Positions 9,235 through 16,716 of a stretch of DNA of 43,440 nucleotides are shown here, piece after piece. Within the stretch, counting starts at the first letter, position 1, and each line of letters starts with the position of its first letter. Origin of the DNA: a virus; the IMG/VR virus record IMGVR_UViG_3300017783_000056, positions 1 through 43,440 of that record; one strand, 5' to 3'. The notes under the pieces are model-generated. The model had not been told where the DNA came from. It was given only the letters and a program-made list of their open reading frames with translations, and searched no databases. Made by a program: the position numbers and the translations under genes.

Positions 9235-9247
9235 TATTTATATATCT
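9235..9247 (-). promoter_or_regulatory. Late promoter of the gp14-like gene
   Basis: The minus strand reads AGATATATAAATA with an exact TATAAATA box, 29 bases before the ATG at 9206 and overlapping the stop codon of the preceding gene. Identical over 13 bases to the gp19 promoter. Confidence 0.75.
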
Positions 9248-9888
9248 GACTTTCTGTCAGTGATTAAATACATTTCTGGGTCATCAGGTTCATATGGTTC
9301 TAGAGTTTGAATCATGACATTTAAAATAGTAAAAAGCTCAGCTGTATTATTTTCAGACAAATATACATCTAATATATTTAGAAACTTTTTTACTTTAACT
9401 ACTAAATAATGTTCATTTTCTTTTAAAAGTCCACAATTAGCTAAAATTTTATTAGCCAATTCCATTTCATGTTCATTGAATATGTCAAATAATCTTAAAC
9501 TACCTCTAAGAATTTTAATACTGTATTTAATCGTTTTAATTTGGTCTACATTTACAATTCTATTGTAACTTGAATTTTTATTTAAATTACATTTAATCCA
9601 AGTTAAATTAGGCATTGTTTGTAGCGACTGATATAAAAAGTAAATAGAAGTTGCCTCTTTATGAATAGTTACATCACTTACAGATTGAAATCTATTTATA
9701 TCTGTTCTAAAATATTTTAATAGAAAGGAGTTAAGTCTATTTGCATGAATTAACAATGCATCGTCGCCTGCGCGTCTTATTGCACCGTCTCTTGACATTA
9801 TACCCCACAATTTTAAATCAATTGAATTGTATTTGTAAAGTGTAATATCAACTATCTCTGTAAAACTATCTTTAATTTCTGTAGACAT
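9238..9888 (-). CDS. Hypothetical helical protein (216 aa)
   Basis: I do not recognise this protein. It is predicted mostly alpha-helical, moderately charged, with no membrane segment, signal peptide or obvious nucleotide-binding motif. Notable stretches are MSRDGAIRRAGDDALLIH (about residues 30-48) and NRFQSVSDVTIHKEATSIYF. Its start overlaps the end of the gp62-like gene by 17 bases, so it probably belongs to the same transcript and may be translationally coupled. It sits between replication genes and the neck/terminase genes, so either a head-tail assembly role or a replication accessory role is possible. Confidence 0.55.
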   Translation of the reverse strand: MSTEIKDSFTEIVDITLYKYNSIDLKLWGIMSRDGAIRRAGDDALLIHANRLNSFLLKYFRTDINRFQSVSDVTIHKEATSIYFLYQSLQTMPNLTWIKCNLNKNSSYNRIVNVDQIKTIKYSIKILRGSLRLFDIFNEHEMELANKILANCGLLKENEHYLVVKVKKFLNILDVYLSENNTAELFTILNVMIQTLEPYEPDDPEMYLITDRKSDI

Positions 9889-10300
9889 CTATTTGCTCTT
9901 CGATTTTTTGTAAATCAGAGTAAAGCTCATCTTTGGCAAAGTGTTTTAATTCTTCAAACTCTCTCATACCAATTTCATTCTTATCTAAGAACAATTGAAT
10001 TGCCTTTTCTCCTGGAATATATTTATCCTTTTGTTTTTTCTGTGCCTTTTTAGTTTTAGTATAAAACCATCCTGGAACAGACTTAAATCGCTGAGCTACC
10101 ATTGCCCAAGATTCTACTACATTTGCACCGTTAATTCCATTTACATTAAATAAATTGGCATTAGATGGAAATTTAATAGCAAAAAATCTATTAATCATAA
10201 AATGATGTCTCTTTTTATTATGATTCTTAATTTTAGAATAAAGAGGTCTTTTCGTAAACATGATTTTTACGAAATCAAATAATTTAGTCTCGTCTAGCAT
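9872..10300 (-). CDS. gp62: Clamp-loader small subunit, gp62-like
   Basis: A 142-residue protein. The segment HHFMINRFFAI (about residues 32-42), a central GINGANVVESW stretch, a basic linker rich in Lys (KTKKAQKKQKDK) and a C-terminal helix pair (KNEIGMREFEELKHFAKDEL) match the layout I recall for the short gp62 proteins of marine T4-like phages. gp62 pairs with the gp44 ATPase to load the sliding clamp onto primed DNA. It lies in a cluster with RNase H and gp44, which supports the role. The likeness to the longer E. coli T4 gp62 (187 residues) is weak, and no invariant catalytic motif can be used, so this remains a candidate. Confidence 0.5.
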   Translation of the reverse strand: MLDETKLFDFVKIMFTKRPLYSKIKNHNKKRHHFMINRFFAIKFPSNANLFNVNGINGANVVESWAMVAQRFKSVPGWFYTKTKKAQKKQKDKYIPGEKAIQLFLDKNEIGMREFEELKHFAKDELYSDLQKIEEQIDVYRN

Positions 10301-10329
10301 ATTAATTATATGTGAAAGTTGATTAATGT

Positions 10330-10500
10330 TTACTTAATCCATTCGTCAAAGGCTGCGACATATGCTTGTAAAATATCTACGTCACCTTGGTCGATACTTT
10401 TTCTAGCAGCATCTATTACCTCTAAATGTAGGCCATGTGCTTTGGCCTCTTCAATAATTTCTTCTATTTGTTTTTCTATACTTAATTCTGGTATACTCAT
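10330..10500 (-). CDS. Small hypothetical protein (56 aa) coupled to RNase H
   Basis: A 56-residue ORF read directly from the sequence: it begins MSIPELSIEKQIEEII and ends VAAFDEWIK. It is acidic and probably two helices. Its ATG overlaps the stop codon of the RNase H gene in a TAATG arrangement, the same coupling seen at gp55-gp4 and gp4-next, which argues that it is real. No family recognised; a small replication accessory factor is possible from the neighbourhood only. Confidence 0.6.
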   Translation of the reverse strand: MSIPELSIEKQIEEIIEEAKAHGLHLEVIDAARKSIDQGDVDILQAYVAAFDEWIK

Positions 10501-11759
10501 TAGAATAACTTCTTAGATTTTGGTTTTTCTTCCGTTTTTGTTTTTTTACCAACTAATTTAATAGGTGATTTATTTTCTTCAGATGGAATATCCATACCTG
10601 CAAATGCATCTGGTCCGAACGAAGCTTCCTTGTTTAACCAGGCTGTGCCCTTTAGGATTTTCTCCATATCCATTACATTATCTATATTATCTAATGCACC
10701 TTCCCAATCTCTTTCTATAGACTCATAAATAGCCTTTTGAATCGGGTCTGGAATTGTTTTAACGTGCAATAACATTAATGAAATATTATTCTGAATAGCA
10801 ATCTTAATTAGGCCAATATTACTATGACCAACAACTCTATAAACAACATCTGCTAATTTATCTTTATATTCACTATTAAATAGATAATCAATAGTAAAGT
10901 TATCAAACTCTTTAATAAACTGTGTGTAAATGGTATCAGCCATTTTATCAGTAATTGAATATGTTCTTAGTTTACCACTTTTCATTTCTTTTTGCCAAGT
11001 AACAACAGATGGGATATTATCTGATTTATCACCGACTAGAATTTTCTTAAAGATAAACTCATCACAGTCTATTTCAGTAATGCCAATTTTATTTGCTTGA
11101 ACCCAACCTAAAATATTATTTTGATATTGGTCTCTAGACATGTGTTCGCCACCCATGTTAAATAACATATCTTCATTAGTCATTTCAGATGCAGCTGAAG
11201 TAATCATGTCTTGTTCAAAACCTTGATATCCATACAATGACTTTCTAGTATTGTAATACCAAATAGTGTGTGCGTCATTTGTATTAGAATAATTAACTAA
11301 TTGAATAAGGTCTCTATCTCCTGACCAAACAATACATGATTTACCTCTATTATTAAGAGCAGTAGACCAACCAAAGATAACATCATCTGCTTCTGCACCT
11401 TGGATTTGATGTACTGTAACACCATGTGATGCTAGAATTTTTTGAAATTCTTCATATACACCATAGACTGCAGTCCAATCTACGTTAGAGCTTTGTTTTC
11501 TTGTACCTTTGTATTCCGCTTCTGGATATAGGTCTTTTCTCCATGATTTAGAATCTACTGTCAATACAACATCATCTACAAACATTTTAAGCTTGCGCAT
11601 TTCTGAAGCAAAGTCAATAGATAACTTACGCATAAATTGTGACTTTTGTTTGTCGTCACCTAACAATTTTTGGCCATTTTTTGGCTTAGGTAAGACGAAT
11701 AATCTACTAAATACAAAGTAGTTTCCGTCTATTAGTAGTGTATGTTTTCCCACTTTCAT
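10500..11759 (-). CDS. rnh: RNase H / 5'-3' flap exonuclease (T4 Rnh family)
   Basis: A 419-residue FEN1-like nuclease that removes RNA primers and flaps from lagging-strand fragments. Acidic metal-binding motifs are in order: LLIDGNYFVFSR (residues 8-19, Asp11), VLTVDSKSWRK (Asp69), GAEADDVIFG (121-130), WSGDRDLIQL (145-154) and ILVGDKSDNIPS (240-251). The DLYPEAEYKGTR segment after motif two is typical. It is about 110 residues longer than T4 RNase H; the extra length includes an insertion after the third acidic cluster and a Lys-rich C-terminal tail ending SKKLF, which may be a sliding-clamp contact. It lies between gp44 and gp62-like, all on one strand. Confidence 0.85.
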   Translation of the reverse strand: MKVGKHTLLIDGNYFVFSRLFVLPKPKNGQKLLGDDKQKSQFMRKLSIDFASEMRKLKMFVDDVVLTVDSKSWRKDLYPEAEYKGTRKQSSNVDWTAVYGVYEEFQKILASHGVTVHQIQGAEADDVIFGWSTALNNRGKSCIVWSGDRDLIQLVNYSNTNDAHTIWYYNTRKSLYGYQGFEQDMITSAASEMTNEDMLFNMGGEHMSRDQYQNNILGWVQANKIGITEIDCDEFIFKKILVGDKSDNIPSVVTWQKEMKSGKLRTYSITDKMADTIYTQFIKEFDNFTIDYLFNSEYKDKLADVVYRVVGHSNIGLIKIAIQNNISLMLLHVKTIPDPIQKAIYESIERDWEGALDNIDNVMDMEKILKGTAWLNKEASFGPDAFAGMDIPSEENKSPIKLVGKKTKTEEKPKSKKLF

Positions 11760-11787
11760 ATCTTATGATTCTTATTACTTAGCCAAT

Positions 11788-11822
11788 ATACTAAAAATAA
11801 TTGACATGGTAAAATTATTTGC
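11788..11822 (-). promoter_or_regulatory. Candidate promoter of RNase H
   Basis: In the 71-base gap between gp44 and RNase H the minus strand reads TTTACC, 17 bases, then TATATT, close to a sigma-70-like -35/-10 pair. It is unlike the late element, which fits a replication gene. Evidence is spacing and hexamers only. Confidence 0.35.
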
Positions 11823-11830
11823 TGTTTATT

Positions 11831-12787
11831 TTAACCTTTAACAATACTTTGTAATTCATAAACACAACTCAACATTGTAATTACTGGGTCTATAACATGA
11901 ACTCTTTGAGCTTGGTGTTTAGCAACAGAAATAATAATCTGTGGAATGTCTTTAACACTTTGCAATTGTTCTTGTTGTATATATTCTACAAACTCTTCAC
12001 CTAAAGATTGTAAAACATCATCAACTCTATTAGAGTAATTACTAACTAAAAGTTGGTAATTTTTAGCAGGGTCAGTTTCATTAAAAACTAATTCAAATAC
12101 GTCTTTGTAAACTGAATTAAATTTCTTAACATCTTCTATTGTGATATTAGAAGTACCTTGTGTTTTATAGCCTTGTAATTTATTTAAAGTCGATCTCAGA
12201 TCTGGGAAATTACGTCTAACAAATTCAACCAAAGCTGGTTTTTCAATAGACATATCTTCACCGTTACAAATATCGTAAACTCTACGAATATACTTTTTAG
12301 TTAATTCTGTTTCTTCTTCTTTGTCAAAATCAAAATCAATAACTTCAAATCTTGAAAGAATTGGATCGGGTAATTTATTAATATAATTACATGTTGCAAT
12401 AAATCTAGAATTACTGGCAAAAGTTTCCATAGTTGCACGAAGTGCTTTAAAGAATTGGTCAGATACTCCATCGACCTCATCTAAAATTACTACTTTAAAC
12501 ATACCTGGTTTATCCATAATAGAAACAGTAGAACAAAAATCTGTAATTCTAGTTCTAATTACATCAACCGATGTATCTGTAGAAGCATTAATATAAAGAT
12601 ACGGTAATTCAAATTGATTAACAAGTGCCTTTGCTGTTGAAGTTTTACCTGTTCCCGGTGAACCTGCAAATAACATATTTTGAACTAAACCATCTTTAAA
12701 TTTAGACATTACTCTATCTGGTAGAATTAGCTCTTCTAAATTCTTAGGTCTGTACTTCTCTGTAAAAAGTTGATTTACTGATTGCAT
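11831..12787 (-). CDS. gp44: Clamp-loader large subunit gp44
   Basis: A 318-residue AAA+ ATPase matching T4 gp44 (319 residues). It opens and loads the gp45 sliding clamp, working with gp62. Motifs: N-terminal FTEKYRPKNLEEL typical of clamp loaders, Walker A GSPGTGKT at residues 42-49, Walker B ILDEVD at 101-106, sensor-1 region FIATCNYINK at about 129-138, and an arginine-finger motif LSRFEVIDF at about 144-152. The first gene left of the divergent intergenic region at 12788-12852, so it probably starts a transcript. That region contains CTGAAA and TATAAC 19 bases apart on the minus strand, similar to the TTGAAA/TATAAT promoters of gp45 and the membrane coiled-coil gene. Confidence 0.92.
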   Translation of the reverse strand: MQSVNQLFTEKYRPKNLEELILPDRVMSKFKDGLVQNMLFAGSPGTGKTSTAKALVNQFELPYLYINASTDTSVDVIRTRITDFCSTVSIMDKPGMFKVVILDEVDGVSDQFFKALRATMETFASNSRFIATCNYINKLPDPILSRFEVIDFDFDKEEETELTKKYIRRVYDICNGEDMSIEKPALVEFVRRNFPDLRSTLNKLQGYKTQGTSNITIEDVKKFNSVYKDVFELVFNETDPAKNYQLLVSNYSNRVDDVLQSLGEEFVEYIQQEQLQSVKDIPQIIISVAKHQAQRVHVIDPVITMLSCVYELQSIVKG

Positions 12788-12852
12788 ATATTTATTTTGT
12801 TTACTGGTTATACTCTCAAGGCTTAGATTTGTTTCAGAGATAAATATAATAT

Positions 12853-13362
12853 ATGGCTAAATCATATCTACATATTATCCTTAATAGGACCAATGGTCCA
12901 AATCCTCGTAATCGATATGGTATTATACTTGCACCTTTGCAAAAGTTTTATCGTAAATTCTTGGTGGAGAATAGACACGTTAGGAGATGGGCAGATGACG
13001 ATCGGGTCATAGAGTGCATTCTTAAAACGCAAAGACCCGTAAAACAAAATCAAAATCAAGTTAGAGGATTTTGGGATGCTCAGTCAGAAACCTTAGTAAA
13101 TTTTAAAACATTAGAAAATAATTACAATCAAATAGATTGGCAATGTGCAATAAGTTTAAAGCATATTAAGGCTAAATTTATGAACTTTGATTTAGAAAAT
13201 TTTGTTCATCCAGAATATAGAGATATTTTAAAAGCTCCAATGGTAGACAGTCGTATTTTAAAATCTTCAATTGAGTTTCGCAAGAAATGTAAAAAACTCT
13301 TGCTCGAAGAACGAGAAGAGTTTCTTAAACTTGTTAAAAAAGGAGCTAAACGCTCGCTTTAA
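12853..13362 (+). CDS. Hypothetical protein, only plus-strand gene
   Basis: A 169-residue basic protein with no family I recognise. It starts MAKSYLHIILN, carries an RNRYGII segment near residue 19 and a Lys/Arg/Glu-rich C-terminal helix (KKCKKLLLEEREEFLKLVKK). No membrane segment or catalytic motif seen. No long minus-strand ORF covers the region, so the plus-strand reading is credible. It diverges from gp44 and converges on the 571-residue gene: its stop lies two bases from that gene's stop, with no terminator between. Upstream, TTTACT and TAGATT spaced by 18 bases could be a promoter, and an AGATAAATATAATAT element abuts the ATG. Basic charge suggests nucleic-acid binding, but that is a guess. 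Confidence 0.6.
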   Translation: MAKSYLHIILNRTNGPNPRNRYGIILAPLQKFYRKFLVENRHVRRWADDDRVIECILKTQRPVKQNQNQVRGFWDAQSETLVNFKTLENNYNQIDWQCAISLKHIKAKFMNFDLENFVHPEYRDILKAPMVDSRILKSSIEFRKKCKKLLLEEREEFLKLVKKGAKRSL

Positions 13363-13364
13363 TA

Positions 13365-15080
13365 TTACATTAATGCTTTAAATTTCTGAGCAATTGACAT
13401 ACCTTCAGTCAACTTAACTGTTTTAGGTAATTCAATAACGTTTTCAGTTAATTCATATCCGCCACAATCTGGTTCTGAACAAATATCTTGATCGTGACCT
13501 GAAATTGCAGCTAATTTTAAGATAGCATCCTTTTTACCAGTATATGTTAGTGTATCATATCCCATATCCCAATATAAAGAATCATCGCCCGTAGCAACTG
13601 CTACTTTTACACCGAATTCTTTAGCTTTAGATTTTAAATATGCGTAGTTATCTTCATCAGCGTCATATGCCATTAATTCAGGCAATGTAGCTTCTTCTAT
13701 GATTTCTAAACTTTCTTCAGTTACTCCGGTTCCTTTAGCTTTTGCTAATTTATCTTTTTCGGATTTTAAAGCTGACTGAATAATCCCTAATTTATCTTTA
13801 GAGCTTTTGTCTTTCTTATCTTTTAAAGCTTCAATAGCATCTTCATACTCTTTGATTTTAGCTTTATGCTTTTTTACTTCAGGAGTCTCTTCATTACCAC
13901 CGTCTTCTTTCTTACCTGAAACTCCACTTGGTTTTAAGCTAGCTGTTGTTTTAGCGGCTGCTATTTTATCTTTTAATTCTTTTACCTTTTCTTGGTCACC
14001 TTCTTTTTCAGCAGCTTTAAGGTCTAATTCTAATTTTTTTAGCTCAACTTCAGCTTTCTTTGGCCCACTTGTAGGTTGACCATTTGGTCCTTTTGGTAAA
14101 TCGTCGATTTCAGTTTTAACTTTTTGAGAAGCTTGTTTAATCTTTTCAACCTCCTCTTCTTTCTTGCCATCTTCTTCTTTTTTACCACCGTCTTCTTTTT
14201 TACCACCGTCTTCTTTCTTGCCACCGTCTTTTTTGCCACCGTCTTCTTTCTTGGCGTCTTCTTTAGATTTTTTAGCATTTGCATCCATTGCATCTTGAGC
14301 AGTTTTAGAAGAATTACCATCATCGGTTTTTGGAGCTCCTTCAGCTGGATTTTCTTTAGCGTAATCTTTTAGTGATTTACCATCATTAGCAATTCTGTCC
14401 TCTAAAGTTTCTATCTTTAATTTTAACTGCTTTGCTTCTTCACCTGAAGTTGCTTTCATTACAATTTTAGCTGCTTGTAGTTTAGCTTTATTTTTACCCG
14501 ACGTAACAATAAGTTTTAATCCTTGTGATATTGCTAATTCATCCATTCTAGCTGAAATAGCATCAGCTTGGTCTTTTAGTGCCTTGTTCTTTGCAGTATT
14601 TGCAGCGTCTAATGTAGCTCTTCTTTCGGTACCTTTACCTGAATCTGCATCAGATGCTTGCATTTTCTTTGCAAAATCTACATCATTGATAGATATTTGC
14701 ACTAAAGCTTTTTGATACTTTTTAAGATTGTTTTTAATCTTAGTGTATTTTATAGGGCTTTTAATAATATCAATGATTTTTTCATTTAACTCTTCATCTT
14801 CTTCTATTAGTTCTTCTAATAAAATTTCATATTCGTTAAAAGCTTCGTGAATATTTAAACCCTCTTTAATATTGTCTGATAACTCAGAAAGTCTTGTTAA
14901 AATAGAATCAACATCTTTTACGATTTCAGTTCTTAAAGTTTCTCCAGCAGCATCTTGAGCAGTTGCATCAACTGCAACAGAATTAGCTGTAGTAGGTGCA
15001 CTTGCTTGTGCATTTTGTTTATCTGATGCACTTGCTGAGAAGTCTTCAAATAACATTATCTTTTTAGTTAATTTCATCAT
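13365..15080 (-). CDS. Lysine-rich coiled-coil protein, probable internal head protein
   Basis: A 571-residue protein next to the major capsid gene. The N-terminus (MKLTKKIMLFEDFSAS) resembles capsid-targeting sequences of T4 internal proteins and contains L-F-E at residues 10-12, a possible gp21 cleavage site of the (L/I)-x-E type. Residues 50-230 and 310-450 are predicted coiled coil. Residues 274-310 are a low-complexity tract of KKEDGG-type repeats. The last 110 residues are a more globular domain with FGVKVAVATGDD, ICSEPDCGGYEL and a terminal EGMSIAQKFKALM. In T4 this position holds the vertex protein gp24, but no gp24 likeness is seen. Its own late promoter at 15111-15127 supports a virion or prohead role. 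Function unproven. Confidence 0.55.
   Translation of the reverse strand: MMKLTKKIMLFEDFSASASDKQNAQASAPTTANSVAVDATAQDAAGETLRTEIVKDVDSILTRLSELSDNIKEGLNIHEAFNEYEILLEELIEEDEELNEKIIDIIKSPIKYTKIKNNLKKYQKALVQISINDVDFAKKMQASDADSGKGTERRATLDAANTAKNKALKDQADAISARMDELAISQGLKLIVTSGKNKAKLQAAKIVMKATSGEEAKQLKLKIETLEDRIANDGKSLKDYAKENPAEGAPKTDDGNSSKTAQDAMDANAKKSKEDAKKEDGGKKDGGKKEDGGKKEDGGKKEEDGKKEEEVEKIKQASQKVKTEIDDLPKGPNGQPTSGPKKAEVELKKLELDLKAAEKEGDQEKVKELKDKIAAAKTTASLKPSGVSGKKEDGGNEETPEVKKHKAKIKEYEDAIEALKDKKDKSSKDKLGIIQSALKSEKDKLAKAKGTGVTEESLEIIEEATLPELMAYDADEDNYAYLKSKAKEFGVKVAVATGDDSLYWDMGYDTLTYTGKKDAILKLAAISGHDQDICSEPDCGGYELTENVIELPKTVKLTEGMSIAQKFKALM
14151..14261 (-). repeat. KKEDGG coding repeat
   Basis: Tandem 15-18-base units encode a KKEDGG/KKDGG/KKEEDG tract in the 571-residue protein. 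The unit is visible on the plus strand as repeated ccaccgtcttcttt blocks. Such tracts expand and contract by slippage. Confidence 0.85.
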
Positions 15081-15110
15081 TGTTATATTTTTTTTAAACT
15101 TAATATTAGA

Positions 15111-15127
15111 TTATACTTTATATATCT
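15111..15127 (-). promoter_or_regulatory. Late promoter of the 571-aa gene
   Basis: The minus strand reads AGATATATAAAGTATAA, 31 bases before the ATG and just downstream of the gp23 terminator, so the gene has its own late transcript. Confidence 0.6.
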
Positions 15128-15152
15128 GTTCTAATTTGCTTAATTTCCAAAC

Positions 15153-15182
15153 AAAAAAAAGGCCCTCATTTCGAGGGCCTTT
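15153..15182 (-). terminator. Intrinsic terminator after gp23
   Basis: A perfect 10-bp stem (AAAGGCCCTC with GAGGGCCTTT, 15158-15182) with a 5-base loop, followed in the direction of gp23 transcription by an uninterrupted run of eight T. It cleanly closes the capsid transcript. Confidence 0.9.
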
Positions 15183-15205
15183 AATATTAAAATCTCTAAT
15201 CTAGA

Positions 15206-16615
15206 TTATAGTGAGAATTTAGAAGCGTCTAAAGAGAACTTCTGGTACTGCTCAGCAGTGTGGAAACCAGCTTCAACTAAAGCGTATCTTGATTTCACAG
15301 CTACTTTTGGAGCCATTGTACCTTCAGCGATCGCTTGTACTGATTCAGCCATTAAGTAAGGCATGAATACTAGACCAGGACCGTTTCCGTCACCTTTTCT
15401 ACCAACTAAGATTTCAGCTTCACCAAAGCCTAAGTTAGGGTCAGTGTATACGTTGATACCTGCAACCGAACCTACTGGGAAGATAGCACCTGCAACTTGG
15501 TTGAAAGTGTTAGCCATTGGGTTTGGTACGAATCCTGCAACACCTTGTAATGCAGATGCAACTTTACCACCTACGACAGCGAAGTTACCAGCACCTCTTC
15601 TACCTCTGATAGCAATTAAGTTAGCAGCAGCTAAAATGTTTGTTAAGATTCTTCTATGAGCATCACCTCTAGTTTCTCCACCGTCTAAAGTTAAATCAAG
15701 AGCTACACCGCTTAATAAATCAGATTTAGCGATTTCTCTCATTTTACCTAAGATGTGTTGGTTGATTGACTGAGTTAATTCGTTAGTTAATACTGACTCA
15801 ACTTGAGCTACAGCGTCAACACCGAATTGTTTTAAGTCTTGGATTTGCTCTCTAGTTACAGCAGCAGCTACTTGGAAAGTTTCCGCAGCAACTGATTTAC
15901 TGAATAATGAAAGACCCATTACTTTGTCAGCAGTCTTTTCACCAGCATCTCTATTGAAAGGCTTTCTGTAAAGAACTTCATCGTTTGCGTCTAAGACGTC
16001 AGTACCACCTGAGAATCCAGGAACGTGGTCTTCTAATGCAGCAACTAATTCAATAGTAGTTTCACCAGTGAATAAGTCAGCAATAGTTTGACCAGCGCTT
16101 AAGGCTGAACCTACTGAGTAGATTTTTAAACCGTCGATTCTTGAAGTACCTACTTCAACTTCTTTAGTTGCGTCTGCCGGAGTACCGTCAGTCTTAACGT
16201 AAGTTGGAGCTTGAGCGTTATCTAATCTACCACCTTGGTAAGTGAAGTCTAGGTAAGATAATAAGCCCATAGGACCTGCCATTGGTACAACAGGAACTAA
16301 GTCTAAACCAATTGTTTGAGCTGCAACTTGCATCGCTAAAGGAAGTAAAGTTGGAGCTTTGTCACCTGAACCAGTAGCACCGTCAGCAGCACCTTGTGAA
16401 ATGCTACCTGGGAATGTTACTGCACCCATACCTGAAAGGTTCATTGGGCCAGGGTTGTCTGATAAAGACATAATGTTTGCGTCTTCATACAGTTTGTGGT
16501 TGTGGCAGTATTGCGACATCCACGCTAATTTTTCTGATTCATTAATACCAGTTGCCTCTTCGATGATTGGCGCCCAAGTATTTCTGATCTCAGCTTCGTT
16601 TAATAAATTTGCCAT
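15206..16615 (-). CDS. gp23: Major capsid protein gp23
   Basis: A 469-residue HK97-fold capsid subunit (T4 gp23 is 521). Family hallmarks are the N-terminal region with EEATGINESEKLAWMSQYCHNH, PGPMNLSGMG near residue 55, DLVPVVPMAGPMGLLSYLDFTY at about 104-125, and the C-terminal LVFMPYLMAESVQAIAE and ALVEAGFHTAEQYQKF. In T4 the first 65 residues guide assembly on the scaffold and are removed by gp21. Here the region has candidate (L/I)-x-E sites at LNE (5-7), INE (24-26) and LYE (42-44). It follows the fused protease-scaffold gene as in T4 (21-22-23). A late promoter at 16703-16715 gives a leader of about 80 bases, longer than for other late genes. Confidence 0.95.
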   Translation of the reverse strand: MANLLNEAEIRNTWAPIIEEATGINESEKLAWMSQYCHNHKLYEDANIMSLSDNPGPMNLSGMGAVTFPGSISQGAADGATGSGDKAPTLLPLAMQVAAQTIGLDLVPVVPMAGPMGLLSYLDFTYQGGRLDNAQAPTYVKTDGTPADATKEVEVGTSRIDGLKIYSVGSALSAGQTIADLFTGETTIELVAALEDHVPGFSGGTDVLDANDEVLYRKPFNRDAGEKTADKVMGLSLFSKSVAAETFQVAAAVTREQIQDLKQFGVDAVAQVESVLTNELTQSINQHILGKMREIAKSDLLSGVALDLTLDGGETRGDAHRRILTNILAAANLIAIRGRRGAGNFAVVGGKVASALQGVAGFVPNPMANTFNQVAGAIFPVGSVAGINVYTDPNLGFGEAEILVGRKGDGNGPGLVFMPYLMAESVQAIAEGTMAPKVAVKSRYALVEAGFHTAEQYQKFSLDASKFSL

Positions 16616-16702
16616 TTTTAATGATCGTTTTTTTTATTTGTGTTTAGTTAAAAACTCGACATACTTGGGTTTTCTGCTTCTGTCACCCTATCGTCGATTA
16701 TA

Positions 16703-16715
16703 TTATTATATATCT
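16703..16715 (-). promoter_or_regulatory. Late promoter of gp23
   Basis: The minus strand reads AGATATATAATAA, ending just before the stop codon of the protease-scaffold gene. It lies 88 bases before the gp23 ATG, so the mRNA would have a long leader whose function is not evident. Confidence 0.6.
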
Positions 16716-16716
16716 T

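Noticed and set aside
9238-9888. Assignment as neck protein gp13
   Set aside because: Position would allow it, but length and motifs do not match what I know of gp13; left as hypothetical.
10319-10516. 65-residue plus-strand ORF after the gp62-like gene
   Set aside because: Antisense of the 56-residue minus-strand gene, which has a coupled TAATG start and better context.
14039-14372. Lys-rich minus-strand and Phe-rich plus-strand ORFs over the KKEDGG repeat
   Set aside because: Both are alternate frames of the repeat in the 571-residue gene; no independent start signals or neighbours support them.
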